From positions 13,349,168 to 13,413,167 of the forward strand of contig CM046869.1 in NCBI GenBank assembly GCA_025617745.1: DNA of 64,000 nt, in the 5' to 3' direction. This document shows positions 44,801-55,949 of this stretch, piece after piece. This DNA is from Heliocidaris erythrogramma (Eukaryota; Echinodermata; Echinoidea; Camarodonta; Echinometridae). The notes under the pieces were generated by a model. That model had not been told where the DNA came from, made no database searches, and worked only from the letters and a program-made list of their open reading frames with translations. A program made the position numbers and the translations under genes. Every line of letters begins with the position of its first letter. The first letter of the stretch is position 1.

Positions 44801-44890
44801 GGAAATCAGACATTTTAAAAGAAAGAACTCGGCACCAAACACTTCCACATCTCCTTCAAGATGCAGTACTAAGGATATCCTTATTTACGC
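41854..44890. other. 3 kb of AT-rich DNA without recognised features
   Basis: I read it on both strands and see no splice-bounded open frame, RNA gene or repeat family that I can define. Short open frames are AT-rich and lack any motif. It is consistent with intron or intergenic DNA. Confidence 0.5.
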
Positions 44891-45289
44891 TTGGTCACAG
44901 CAGCACATCATGCACAGGCTGTTCTCTATCAACCCCACGCCTTGAGCAGGAACTTTGAGTTGAGAACTTTCTGTTGAGAGCCAGAAGGGAGTTAACTCTG
45001 TATTAAAAAGATGTGCTTGAACAACCTTTTGACTCTCACCAGAGGCATGTTACAATTATTTCAGCCATCTCAAAATGAAAAGTTAACCAGGGATCAACTA
45101 TAATACGGCACTGCAGAAAACTGTTTTGTCAACTTGACTATGAATTATGAGGTTATGGTCGAGTTTGAATCTCAGTTGCAGTTGTTAGGTTTTTGCACAC
45201 CTTCCCGATCATGAAAAAAGTACTTTATAGATACTTTTCATATCGACAGTTTTCATAATGCCATTTAAAAAAAAAAGAAGAAAAAAAAA

Positions 45290-45776
45290 GCACTTAATTT
45301 CGCAAAACAGTTATATGCACGTCCTGCTCAGTATGCAAATGAGGGAACCAGTGACGTCACCCACTCACTATTTCTTTTGTATTTTATTACATGAAATACG
45401 AAATATTTTAATTTTTCCTTGTTATAATGTGAAACAAGGTTTGATTCCTCGCTGAACATGTGTAATTGCCATTGTTGCAACCTATACACAATTCAATGAG
45501 AGCTTCCTAATTGTGAAATCTGCAGAAATTAAAATATTCTATATTTCACATAATAAAATACAAAAGAAATAGTGAGTGGGTGACGTCACTGGTTCCCTCA
45601 TTTGCATAGGGAGCAGGATGTGCATATAACTGTTTTGCGAAATTAAGCGAAACTTTAAAATACCATAACTTTCTTATTTTACATCCTATTTTGATGAAAT
45701 TTTCAGTGTTATGCTTGTCGGATTTTTCTCTATTTATTAAAATCAACTTTTTGTTAGGGTGGACTTGGCCTTTAAA
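45290..45776. repeat. foldback MITE, related to M3, left end truncated
   Basis: The left arm (45295-45410) and right arm (45545-45650) are complements, including AAAACAGTTATATGCAC, AAATGAGGGAACCAGTGACG and ACTCACTATTTCTTTTGTAT. The right end continues to AGGGTGGACTTGGCCTTTAA, close to the M3 terminus. The matching left terminus is absent; the left arm begins at an A-rich tract. Confidence 0.78.
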
Positions 45777-46254
45777 ACCAATAAACACAAAGTTTAATAG
45801 CAATATTCAATCAACCAAAAAAAAAAAATATCTTGTTCAACATGTGGGTGTTGATTTGTTTGATTTGAACATTTTCAGTAGGAAACAAATGGAGAGCTGT
45901 TGGCAAGGGAAATCACAAAGTCGCGAATTTTTCTTTTCATTAAAAGCAACAAACCATCAAGATAGAATTTCCCTTTAAGGAGATGACATGTAGCTGGTTA
46001 GTTCTAGCTAGGTATAAGCTACCATCCAGACACCAAGGAATGTGAACTCTCAAATCAAAGCAAACCGCCAATCTAGATCATAAAGCCATCAAACCTAGGA
46101 TACCTTAAAGAGATATGACATCAATACTCTGTACATACTCTGCCTTTGTCGAGTACTTCTTTCATCAATTTGGGTGATTTCACTCCTCCTCTATGACTTT
46201 ATATGTCTCTCAACAACTAAACTTTCCTTTGCAGTGTCATATTGGAAAAGGAGA

Positions 46255-47080
46255 ATGGGTAAAAAGGGAAAAATAGTGAGACAGAGACAGAGAGAGAAAG
46301 AGAGACAGACAGACAGAGCACAAAAGTGAGAGAAAGTGTGAGAGGAGAGAGAGAGAGAAAGTTAAAAGACTGAAAGAGGAGAAAGAGAGAAACAAGGATA
46401 GAAACTTGTTGCTATGGCAGCTCAGGTCAGCGGGTCTTTTTTGGCACGGAATTCAAACGTACACTGCCTGCCTGATGCATTTATCTTTATATCTTTCCAA
46501 GGCTTCTTTTTTTTCCACTTTCCTTTTTTCTCTGTGTGCATATCATACTATCATCTTGTCTTTTTTCACCTTTCCTGTGTTTTCATCATTCTATTGTTTT
46601 CTCTTTTTTTACTTTTTCCTTATGTTATACCTTGTTTTATCGTTCTGACCACTTCATTTTCTTTCTTTTATTCCTTTTTTTCTTTTGTTTTATCATACTA
46701 TTGTCTTTTCTTTCTTTAAATTTATGATTTTCTTAGTTTTTATCATTCTTTCTTTCTTTCATTATGTTTTTCTTTGTTTTTATTGGGTTTTTTTCTATTT
46801 TTTCTTGTTTTCTTTCGTTTTTCTCTGTTTTCATCATTCTATCATTTTCTCTTTCTATCTTTCCTTGTTTTTCATCATTCTATCATTTTCCCTTTCAATC
46901 TTTTCATCATTCTATAATTTCCTCTTTCTATCTTTCCTTATATTTTCTTTCTATCGTCTTTTCTTTTTTAAAATTTCTAATGTTTTTCTCATTTATCATA
47001 TTGTTATCATTCTATCCATTCCTCTCTCTATCTTTTCTTATGTTCCTTTCTATTCATCATTCTACCATGCAGTAATGGCC
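46255..47080. repeat. purine tract followed by long pyrimidine tract
   Basis: About 140 bp of GA-rich plus-strand sequence (46270-46405) is followed, after about 80 bp, by about 590 bp of T/C-rich sequence with TTTCATCATTCTATCATT-type units. The long Phe/Ser/Leu-rich open frames here follow from the base composition. Confidence 0.8.
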
Positions 47081-47125
47081 TGCAATAGGAAAGTCAAGGA
47101 AAATCACACAATATTTCCATGCAAC

Positions 47126-47370
47126 ACACACACACACACACACACTTATTTCCGGTTGAAGTATGCTTTAGGATCACTTTCGCGTACACATTGCACGTTA
47201 GAGCGGTCTAACTAAGAACCATTCCTCAAGACCACCTCCCGACTTGGTCTTCTGGAGTGCTCCAGAAGAACGCTTCCTGGACCACTTTAGCATTCACACT
47301 CACCTCAGAACCGCTCCTGAGGAACAGGTCTTAGTTAGACCGCTCTAACGAAGTGAGTGTGAATGGGCTC
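47126..47370. repeat. (CA)n followed by MITE family M7
   Basis: A CA dinucleotide run (47126-47145) is followed by an inverted-repeat element. Its arms are GTTAGAGCGGTCTAACTAAG (47197-47216) and CTTAGTTAGACCGCTCTAAC (47330-47349). Non-coding. Confidence 0.75.
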
Positions 47371-48089
47371 AAAGAAAGAGAATGAGAAGGAAAGGGAAGG
47401 AAGAAGATACTTAGTCTAAAATAAGAAAGAAACTAAGCAGCTTAATCCCCAGTCATTACTCTCATATATACTTCCTTTGTTAAGGAAATGAAAACACCTA
47501 AGCTTCAAGAATGTTGAATATACCATGTCAATTATAAATCTCTTGTATTATTTACTGAAGTTTTTCACTTGGAAAAAAGTGAAAAGGATAATACTTCGCC
47601 ACAAAATAAGAAAGATTGATCACTTTATGTTCTATCAATTTCATTTTCCCTTAAAATCAATTTAAAGGGGTATTGGTTCATTCCCCTTTGAATCTCATTT
47701 CTTTCTTTAAAAAACCAATCCTGTAGCCTTGTCAAGAAAGAGTGAAATCTGGTTGAGAATAATGTTATTTCACATTTGCCTTACTAACATAAACCCCACC
47801 TGAGTCAACAAACACAATCACAAACTTTCTCTCATCACCCTACCCTAGAATCTTTCCATTCCATCTACATCCTCTAGCACACACACACACAAAAAAAATG
47901 AAAAGAAAAGAGCAAGCCACTTGGACTTTCTTACAATTCACTCTTCATTTTTCAGACTGCACATACAATCCCTTTTATACTGCATTTCCAAGTAAAACTT
48001 AATGGCAATACAAAACACAATATCAATTACAAACTATTTTCTTCCTTTTGACATTCTCTATAAAATATCCCATCATACAGAATTGTCAC
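47371..48089. other. AT-rich spacer left of element B
   Basis: No gene or defined repeat is seen apart from a short CA run at 47880-47890. Confidence 0.5.
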
Positions 48090-48136
48090 AAATTTGTAAA
48101 ATCAGCACTGATTTTCTTATTTACTATATAAATCTA

Positions 48137-48286
48137 TATACCTACCTATTATGCCAGTAGTCTTGACTACGGGACCCCTTCGAGAATTTAACACACATGA
48201 GTCACAATATTGTGCGCACCCCCCGTAATCCTATTGTCCCCTTCGCCACTCACGCGCGTCAACACGCTACGGCCATCTTCCTCTTT
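48137..48286 (+). repeat. left inverted terminal repeat of element B
   Basis: It starts TATACCTACCTATTATGCCA and ends GGCCATCTTCCTCTTT. It is the complement of 54034-54184. The shared TACCTATT(T/A)TGC-like start is also found in element A, so the two elements belong to one clade. Confidence 0.9.
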
Positions 48287-48345
48287 TGCGAGCAACCCCA
48301 AGTAGAAACATGTTGCTTGCAAGGTGAGGGGAAGGAGGGAGGGTC

Positions 48346-48441
48346 ATAGGTAGGTATATAGATTTATATAGTAAATAAGAAAATCAGTGCTGATTTTACA
48401 AATTTACTGCAATAAATCATATATACCTACCTATTATGCCA
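48346..48441. repeat. internal complementary region of element B
   Basis: The first half is complementary to the left end (48094-48147). The second half, after ACAAATTTAC, is complementary to the right end (54166-54204). The region lies just downstream of the recombinase reading frame. Confidence 0.9.
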
Positions 48442-48507
48442 GACCAGCGCCAACTCAAAGACCGGGAGGCATGTTTCAAGCAGAAGGGAATAGGATTACA
48501 CCAAAGA

Positions 48508-49463
48508 TTACAAAGAAGACACAGCGGCCTTCAAGGTGGCTGACGCAAACATAGCCTCACCTGCGGGAACATCCCTAAGGTAGCAAGAAATGAAGGAATT
48601 GGACGAACGCCAATAAGCAGCCTTCAAAATATCAACAAGCGCCACACCTTGAAACAGAGCCCAAGAAGTGCTGACACTACGAGTATCATGAGCACGAGGC
48701 TTACCGTCGGATAAATGAGCCTCTGTGCCAGCGGCCCTAATAGCTTCGACGATCCACCTAGAGATGGAATCAAGAGAGGCAGGAGAAAAAGGCTCTCTAG
48801 TGATCAGGAACAACTGATCATCCTTACGATAAGACTTAGTCTTATCAATATACCATTTGAGAGCCCTTACAGGACACCAAACTTTGTCCTCGCGCACAGA
48901 AGAAAAGTCAGAAAGCGGACAAAGAAAAATCTCAACAGGGCCAGAGGCAGCTGTCTGATTCTTGGCAATAAAAGAAGCCTTAGGAATCAATCTAACGCCT
49001 TTTCTCTCCCATCGAACATGACCAGGAGTAAGACAGAGAGCATGAAGAGTACTGCGCCTCTGCCCAGAAGCAATACCTACCAAAAAGAGCGTCTTAACCG
49101 TAAGATGATGAAGCGAAGCTTCACCTAACGGTTCAAAAGGAGGTTTCGCCAAGGCCTCCAGGACCTTAGGCAGACTCCAAGACGGTACTAACTTAGAAAA
49201 AGAAGGTCGTTTCAGAAAGAACGAGCGAATCAAACCACTTAGTAGCGGGGAATTGGAAATCCCCGAACCATCTGAGAAACCCGAATGAATGGCCCCGATC
49301 GCCGAACGGTAGCCTCGGATAGTAGAGATAGATCTCCCTTTGTCAAATAACGAGATTAAGAAATCCGCAATTGAACCAATAGGAGCCTTAGAAGGGGTTT
49401 GATTTCTCTCTTTACACCAAAGGAAAAAGACCGAGAGACAGGAATTGTAAATTTCCCTAGTAG
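48508..49463 (-). pseudogene. DIRS-type tyrosine recombinase of element B (core intact, N-terminus frame-shifted)
   Basis: The recombinase joins the circular double-stranded element DNA to the target without an integrase. The open core (49233-48508, 241 codons) shows the catalytic set in order. These are an arginine in SGQRRSTLHAL (R59 or R60 of the segment), HDTR (H182, R185), a Trp at 208, and the nucleophile Tyr in FISCYLRDV (Y218). The frame continues upstream to about 49463 with VSTREIYNSCLS and DKGRSISTIRGYRSAI, typical of the N-terminal domain. It is cut off from the preceding LSDRAADFLMSS segment by a frame change near 49460. No ATG start is evident. In element A the equivalent junction is in one frame, so a polyprotein is likely in intact copies. 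Confidence 0.85.
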
Positions 49464-49473
49464 AAACTGGACA

Positions 49474-51546
49474 TTAAAAAGTCCGCGGCTCTATCAGAGA
49501 GACCCGACTGTCTTGCAGATTCCCTGACAGGGGCCAAGCAGTCAAATGAAGGGACTCCGGACTGTGGTGAAGAATCCCCGAGAGGGGCTGCAACACCAGA
49601 TCCGCTCTTAACGGGAGAACGAACGGTTGAGCCCTTAGGAGGCTCATAAGCTCTGGAAACCAATTCCTCCTGGGCCAAAAGGGAGCTATTACAAGCACCC
49701 GCGCCCGATCTCGATCCTGATTTTCCGCAAGACACGCGGAATCAGTTGGAAGGGAGGAAAGGCGAATCCCTGAAGGTTCTCCCAGCTGAGGGAGAAAGCA
49801 TCGAGAGCCCATGCTCCCTGATCGCGAACACGGGAGCAATATTTCGGCAGCTGGTGATTTAGCACCGACGCAAATAGATCCACTTCCAGTGGACCTAGGC
49901 AACTGCGAATGCGGCAAAAGACCTCCGGATGGAGCATCCATTCCGATGCCCCGAGACAGAAAATCCGCAATGAGGTTTTCCCGACCGGGGATGAAAGAGG
50001 CCACGGGTGTGATCGCCATGCGACGACACCACCTCCACAGCTGAGCTGCTAGGGCATTCAGGGCAGCCGAACGAGTGCCTCCCTGCCGATTGATATATGC
50101 CGCCACAGTAACATTGTCCGTGAGAATCAGAACCGAACGACTGAGAAGTCGACTTCTGAAATGGAGCAAGGTCAACAGAACTGCCATAAACTCCAGGACA
50201 TTGATATGGGGAAGAGTCCCAAGATGAGACCAATCCCCCGCAACCGTGCTGCCGTTGCAGTGTCCTCCCCACCCCAACCGAGAGGCGTCCGTCGAAACCG
50301 ATATCGACGGGAGAGGGGCAGTGAAGGACCTGCCTCGCGCGAGAAACTCCTCGCTCGTCCAACAAGAGAGAAGAGACTTGATCTTTACTGGTACTGGAAT
50401 CCAGACCAAAAGAGAGTCTTTTCCCGGTTTGAAGAACCTGAGGAGATGTCTCTGAAAAGGTCTCATGAGGAGCCGGCAGTCCTCTAGAACGTCGACTAGA
50501 CTGGCTAGATAACCTAAAAACTGAAGCCACTGTCTGGCCGTGACCCTTCTGGCCAGCAAGAGCTTGCGAGCCGCAGAGACAATGGTGAGAATCCTGTCTC
50601 GACTGGGCCGAGCCAACTGATTCCGTATGTCTAACACCGCCCCCAGAAAAACTGGGCTGCGAGTAGGAACTAACTCTGACTTTTCCCAATTTATTAGGAA
50701 ACCTAAGTCTTGAGTAAGAGAGACGAGCAAACGAGTCTCGTCCAACAAACGATCGCACGACTCCGCAAGGAGAAGCCAATCGTCCAGGTAACAAAACAAC
50801 CGAAGGCCGCGTCGCCTCAGAGAGGCCGCCAGCACAGCTACAACTTGAGTAAAAACCCGAGGGGCCGGGCGCAGCCCGAAGGGAAGAGCACGAAAACGAT
50901 AAGTCTCTGAGAGGAAGGAGAACCCCAGAAGATCGCGGGATGCGCGATGAATGGGAATGTGAAAATACGCGTCCTTGAGATCTATCGAGACCGCGTAGTC
51001 CTTCCTCTTGATCAACGGAAGAATGGAGGCGAGAGTCTCCATCCGAAAATGAACCGGAGGAATGAATTTGTTTATTCTTTTCAGGTTCAGTATCAAACAA
51101 AGTTTTCCCGAGCGCTTGGGAATAACAAAAATTGGAGAAAGGGAAAGAGACGGCCTGTCTCTTACCCTTTCTATAGCCCTCTTTTCCAATAGAGACTCGA
51201 TCTCCTTTGAAGCATGAGATCGAGCCAGGGCAGACATGGGAGGTGACCGAATTCTTATAGCCCCTCCGGGAAGCGAAGCAAAAAGATCTATGAAGAATCC
51301 GTCTCGCACGACGGAGAGAACAAACGCGTCCCCGGAGATGGCCTCCCAAGCGGGGAGAAAAGAATGAAGTCGGCCACCTACCAAATTCGGAAGAACAAAC
51401 GCTCGGGGAAAAACATCAAAACCCAGGCTTGGCCTTATGCGAAGCCGTCGCCTTACCACGAGAACCTCTCGAAAAGCCCCTGCCACGACTCCCTCTCCCG
51501 CGAGAAGGAGCTGGCTGCGGCTCAGAAGGCGGGACCCTAGACACAC
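49474..51546 (-). pseudogene. RT-RNase H-methyltransferase-like polyprotein of element B
   Basis: A 690-codon open frame overlaps the gag end by 131 nt in another frame. Reverse transcriptase has a motif-A Asp at residue 189 (VSIDLKDAY), LPFGLRPAP at 221-229 and YLDD at 253-256. RNase H has D420, E452, D477 and D528 in VSTDAS, LEFMAV, LTDNVT and ENLIADFL. The following domain (EVDLFAS to AFPPFQLIP, then VIAPFWPRRNWF) is the methyltransferase-like part of DIRS elements. The middle of that domain (about 49720-49955) is readable only in another frame, so the open frame is scrambled for about 75 residues. The first codon shown as a start is GTG, so the true start is unknown. Confidence 0.88.
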
Positions 51547-53616
51547 GACTGCGTTGACCCGAGGCGGGACCAGCAGGCCTACGCCGGACAGGGGCCCGCG
51601 TTGACTTAGAGCTAGTGTGAAACTGCTTAGTCATATCCGAGATCTGTTTTCGCGCATCGATCTCTCTCTGAAAAACCGTAGCGAATTTACCACCAAAAAG
51701 CGAAGGACCCCGAGACGGAACATCCCGGAGAAGTTGAGCAATGCCCGACTCTCTAACACCCAGTGCCGAGCGAGCCAAGGTCCTGCGACGGAACGTAGCC
51801 GAAGCAGCTGCGGTGGAAAGCTGCGACCACTGCAGACAAAAAAGAGTATGCAGCAAGTCGTCAATAACCAGCTTGTCACCATCAGTAACATTCAACTCCT
51901 CCGCCCTGGACCTAAGGTCGGAGAGAAACCCTTGAAAAGCCGCCAAACGCATACCTGACCTAACCTGGTTTTCAATATTAAACCAAAGCTTATCCTCCGC
52001 CTTGAACGCAGCGGAGGTAAGCGGATTAGTCGCCTGCAAGCGACGACCAACTTCTAAAATCTCAGGAGAAAGAGTCTTAGCTTTGAAAAAGCTGTCTTGA
52101 TCCTGAGAACCGAAGGCGAAAGCCTTACCCTTAACCGCAGTAGGGCGCTTAACCAACAGCGCAGCCTCAATGCGGTCATACTCCAGCTTGAAATCCTCCT
52201 CGAGAGCAATACCCTCGGAGGAATCCTGCTGCTTAAACCAACGCGAAGTCGAACCCTGCGCGCGGGCTGACTGAAATTCAGGGAGATATTTAGACAACAA
52301 AGCAATCGCTTCCATCCCACACAGGGCGAGCGATTGAGGCTCCGCCTGCCCAAGCGATTCAGAAACCGAAGCTTGAGAGGCCGCCTCCAAGTCTGGTTCC
52401 ACCCGAGTGGAATGAGACAAAGGACCGCAAACAAAGGACTCAGCAGGCAGAGCCCCGCATGGTTCAACAAAAGTCTCCTCGCCCGGCGGCGCCCCAAGGG
52501 CCGCGGGAATAGGAGGCACATGCGAACCCGACTCAGACAAAGACGAATCAATCACAAAAGGCTGATTAGTCTCAAAGTCAGACCCCTGAACAGGGACAGA
52601 AGCCAGGGTTGAAGTAGCCGGTACAAAGGACCAACCCTGATCCTGAGCAAAAGCCCGCATCATGCTGAACATATCAGCTTGAGAGGAGCTAGCTGGGTTA
52701 GCCAGGCCAGACGGGCAAGAGGCCGGCAAAGCCTTGCCACTTTTTGCCTTCTTCTTGGCCTTTTTCTTGGCTGGCTCGACAAGAGTCGTAGCCGAAACCC
52801 TTTTCTTAGAACGCTTAATCGGATTCGTTCACCTCCCTCAAAGGGATTAGAGCGCTCAGGGCGTAAACCCAAAGATTCGCCCAAATCACCCATATTGGCT
52901 AAGCAAGAAGATGCAGTAGCCATGGGTTGGGAGCTAAAAGCACCCAGTGCGGGGGCAGACCGAGATGACTCGGTATGTGCCCGATGACTACTAAAGGCGT
53001 GTGAACCCACTATTGGACCGCTAGAGAGCGGCAATAGGGGAGCACTAGTAGTCACGCACTCAGGTGAAAACACCTGTTGCTCCGAAGAGCGTCCATAATT
53101 GTTAGCTCGAGCATTCCCATTAGCTGGCAATGTAGACAGCCCAGGAAGTACTCGTTCCCCCATATGGCGTCGGCCGGGGGCTAGGGTTTGAGAACCCAGA
53201 CCAACATGGACTAAGCCCGTGGGTTGCCCTGCAGTAGAGGGGCGCGTCTCCCCTAACGGATCAGAGCGAGTGAACGCTACCGTACGGGAAACAACCGCCC
53301 CCCCTTCTGGTCTTGACGACCGGGGGATTGGATTCGAGATATCCAAACCACTAGAATCTGACGCCACCCACCCCGAAACCACGGGCTTCGGAGTTGACAA
53401 TCCAGACTCAGTTAACGCCACCCGTCCCGAAGCCGCAAGCTCCAAGACTGGCAAACTCTGCAAGGAAACACCACTAGGCAACTTACCCTTAGCCCTCCTC
53501 CCTCCCCCATGTACCGAAGTACTCGGGAGAGTTCTGGAAGGCCGAGTCGTCTTGCTAGACGACTCTTCGGAAGAAGCAGGTCTCCGTGACCTAACTGCTT
53601 CTTCTTCCGAATTCAT
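51416..53616 (-). pseudogene. gag-like first ORF of element B, one frameshift
   Basis: The likely start is the ATG at 53614-53616 (MNSEEEAVRSRRPASSEE). The N-terminal half is Ser/Pro-rich and low in hydrophobic residues. A lysine-rich cluster (PIKRSKKRV, then AKKKAKKKAKS) follows near 52730-52830, then a structured C-terminal half (TDGDKLVIDDLLHTLFC). An RG-rich tail (SRGRGSRGRGFSRGSRGK) ends the product. The reading frame changes near 52828-52845. The RG tail could bind nucleic acid in place of a zinc knuckle; that is inference. Element A keeps related segments, including the lysine clusters. Confidence 0.78.
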
Positions 53617-54033
53617 ACCACTGCAATAAAACAGACAATAAAGTATACTTTTCAAAATAAGAAATACTTCAACTGAATGCAGTAAATAAGACTAAAATTT
53701 ATTTGGGAGATACGCACAAAAAATTTTCACAGCCAAAACCGTAAGAACAAACACCGAACCCAAAGGCTCGGTGACAAACGGAAACACCCGCAAACACACA
53801 GAAATATCTACGTGGGGCTGACCGTGAAAGGGAAAAATAAATGCCAAGAAAAGGAATCAAATATCCCTTGCAATCGGCAAGAGTGACTACTAAAACACAA
53901 AGTACTATAATCTAAGCGAATATAGGTACCTAAAAGTGCTTTAAATATGCGAAAAAGCGCGCCTAAAAGATACTATACGACCTGATTTCAGGAGCGCTGT
54001 GACTAGACGTCCTATCTCGTCGGGGGCGAGCAA

Positions 54034-54184
54034 GAAAGAGGAAGATGGCCGTAGCGTGTTGACGCGCGTGAGTGGCGAAGGGGACAATAGGATTACGGGG
54101 GGTGCGCACAATATTGTGACTCATGTGTGTTAAATTCTCGAAGGGGTCCCGTAGTCAAGACTACTGGCATAATAGGTAGGTATA
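54034..54184 (-). repeat. right inverted terminal repeat of element B
   Basis: This is the complement of 48137-48286. It is followed by the right-specific end TATGATTTATTGCAGTAAAT, which is copied in the internal complementary region. Confidence 0.9.
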
Positions 54185-54449
54185 TATGATTTATTGCAGT
54201 AAATAGATGATATGATTATAATGAAAATGTCTGGTCCACTTGTTTGAAGAAGGCATACTTTTAACCACATGCAGTTTTCTTCTTTAAGCAAAATTCAAGT
54301 CTCATCCGGTTTCCATAGTTTGCAAAGGTTAAGGAAAATAATGCCCCCAAATAATAATTTGCATAACATTAAAAGATTTAGCTGTCTCTGACTTCAAATT
54401 CTTTTTTTTTTCAAAATCAAATTTTCAAATGGTTAAGTCAACTCTTGTA

Positions 54450-54756
54450 ACTTCCAAGTACATGTGTGCACGTACAGGTGCAATGATCAGTCTATTCACA
54501 AGGCACTTTCACCCTATAGAAATTTACAGTGTATTTAAACTGTTTCATATTCCATACAACAAACAACAAAATCAGTATAAAATCTTGAACAACTGGTATA
54601 AATAATATAACTTCCAAGTACATGTATGCACATACAGGTGCAATGATTAATCTATTCACAAAGCACTTTCACCCTCTAAAATATGTAGAGTATATTTAAA
54701 CTATTTCATATTCCATACAAGATAACAACATCTTTTTAAAATCTTGAACAATTGAA
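54450..54756. repeat. tandem duplication of about 160 bp
   Basis: Copy 1 (54450-54608) and copy 2 (54610-54756) both run from CTTCCAAGTACATGT through GCACTTTCACCCT to AAAATCTTGAACAA with about one difference in ten bases. Confidence 0.8.
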
Positions 54757-54802
54757 AACTTCAAACTGATCACTCTCACATACCTGGATATATGCAGACT
54801 TA

Positions 54803-55205
54803 AGGTACGTTCATACGGGACTTGTGATTTAGAAACTTTAAGTTAACGAAACAATGATTTACTAACAACGACAAGGGTTCACACAGGCCCGAAACATTGA
54901 CACTCATTGTTCTGAGATTACAAGTTGAGCGATCGTAGCTTAACATGAACAAAGAGGTCATTGTATAACAAGGAGTTTACTAAACTTAAAGTTTATTCTG
55001 TCCACACGGTCCATAACTACAAGGGAGGACCCCCTGCTGCTCATGGTTTCGGTGTTAACTACAAGCTCGTTTGTGGTTCTGGAAATATACGTAAACTTAA
55101 AGTTTCAAAACTACGAGTCCGTTCATACAGTCTGAAACTACAAGATGACTTAAAGTTCTGAAACTACAGGTGAAACTTAAAGTTTAGCTCCCTCCATGTG
55201 AATCT
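54803..55205 (-). repeat. repeat family R2, copy 3 (reverse orientation)
   Basis: It begins with the complement of the family end (CGTTCATACGGGACTTGTGA) and finishes AACTTAAAGTTTAGCTCCCT. It lies about 100 bp from copy 4 in opposite orientation. Confidence 0.78.
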
Positions 55206-55309
55206 GACTTTAGAAACCTGTCTGTAATTCAATTACCGTACCTCACCTGGTTTGTTCATGTAACCTACTGAATGACAAACAGAAAATGGCATTTTTTACA
55301 ATAGTCAGG

Positions 55310-55690
55310 TTCACACGAAGGGAGCTAAACTTTAAGTTTTGCTTGCAGTTTCAAAACTTTAGGTTATCTTGCAGTTATCTTGTAGTGTAAGACCTAATGT
55401 ACGGACTCAATAATTTCAAAACTTTAAGTTTACTTGTAGTTCCAGAACTACAAGCGAGCTGGTTAATTCTGTGTGGACAGAATAAACTTTAAGTTTAGCA
55501 ATCTCATGGTTAATGATGACCTCTCTGCTCATGTTAATTGATGATCGCTTGACTTGTAGTCTTAGAACACTGAGTGTCGGTGTTTTGGGCCCGTGTTAAC
55601 CCTCGTCGTTAGCGAGCATTTTTTCCGTTGACTTTAACTTTCGCTTACTTAAAGTTTCGAAACTTCAAGTCCTGTATGAACGTAGCTATT
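55310..55690 (+). repeat. repeat family R2, copy 4
   Basis: It runs from CGAAGGGAGCTAAACTTTAA to TTCAAGTCCTGTATGAACGT. With copy 3 it forms a large imperfect inverted repeat. Confidence 0.78.
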
Positions 55691-55833
55691 GAAATCTTCT
55701 ACTTTGATACTTGCACATTGAATACATGGACCAGACATAAGCTGTTGAAAGACAAAAATATGGTTGACTTCACACTTCTATATTATGTGTTTATTCTGGC
55801 ACAGATCTATTCACATTTCACTCTAACACAGAG

Positions 55834-55949
55834 CAGGGGAGCTTTTCCCCGACAACTGTTAAAAGCTACTGAAATCCTTGCATCTGATTGGCTGAGAGCA
55901 AATTTGTCAATAAAAAGCACTGACAAGACACTTGATGAAACGCTCCCCT
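55834..55949. repeat. MITE family M1, shortened copy
   Basis: The right half is complete (CATCTGATTGGCTGAGAGCA to GATGAAACGCTCCCCTG). The left end CAGGGGAGC is followed directly by the inner GACAACTGTTA segment, so most of the left inverted repeat is missing. Confidence 0.72.

Larger units (their letters stand above)
48094..54204 (-). mobile_element. DIRS-like tyrosine-recombinase retrotransposon B (6.1 kb, nearly intact)
   Basis: The structure is the same as element A. Inverted terminal repeats lie at 48137-48286 and 54034-54184. An internal complementary region (48346-48441) is complementary to the joined ends. Minus-strand coding order is gag-like, RT-RNase H, methyltransferase-like, tyrosine recombinase. 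The two terminal repeats read as identical, which points to a recent insertion. The insertion site is AAAT, present at both junctions (48090-48093 and 54201-54204), without target duplication, as expected for recombinase-mediated integration. Four or five frame changes are visible, so this copy is probably not autonomous. Confidence 0.92.

Noticed and set aside
44579-44848. 89-codon hydrophobic frame on the minus strand
   Set aside because: The start is GTG. There is no upstream signal, no splice context and no family resemblance.
46414-47215. Long Phe/Leu/Ser-rich open frames that look like membrane proteins
   Set aside because: They follow from the T/C-rich tract composition, overlap each other in several frames and contain no conserved motif.
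49895-51349. 484-codon open frame on the minus strand inside element B
   Set aside because: It is an out-of-frame shadow of the RT-RNase H frame: Ser/Gly/Arg-rich, with no motifs, and overlapping the frame that holds YLDD and the RNase H residues.
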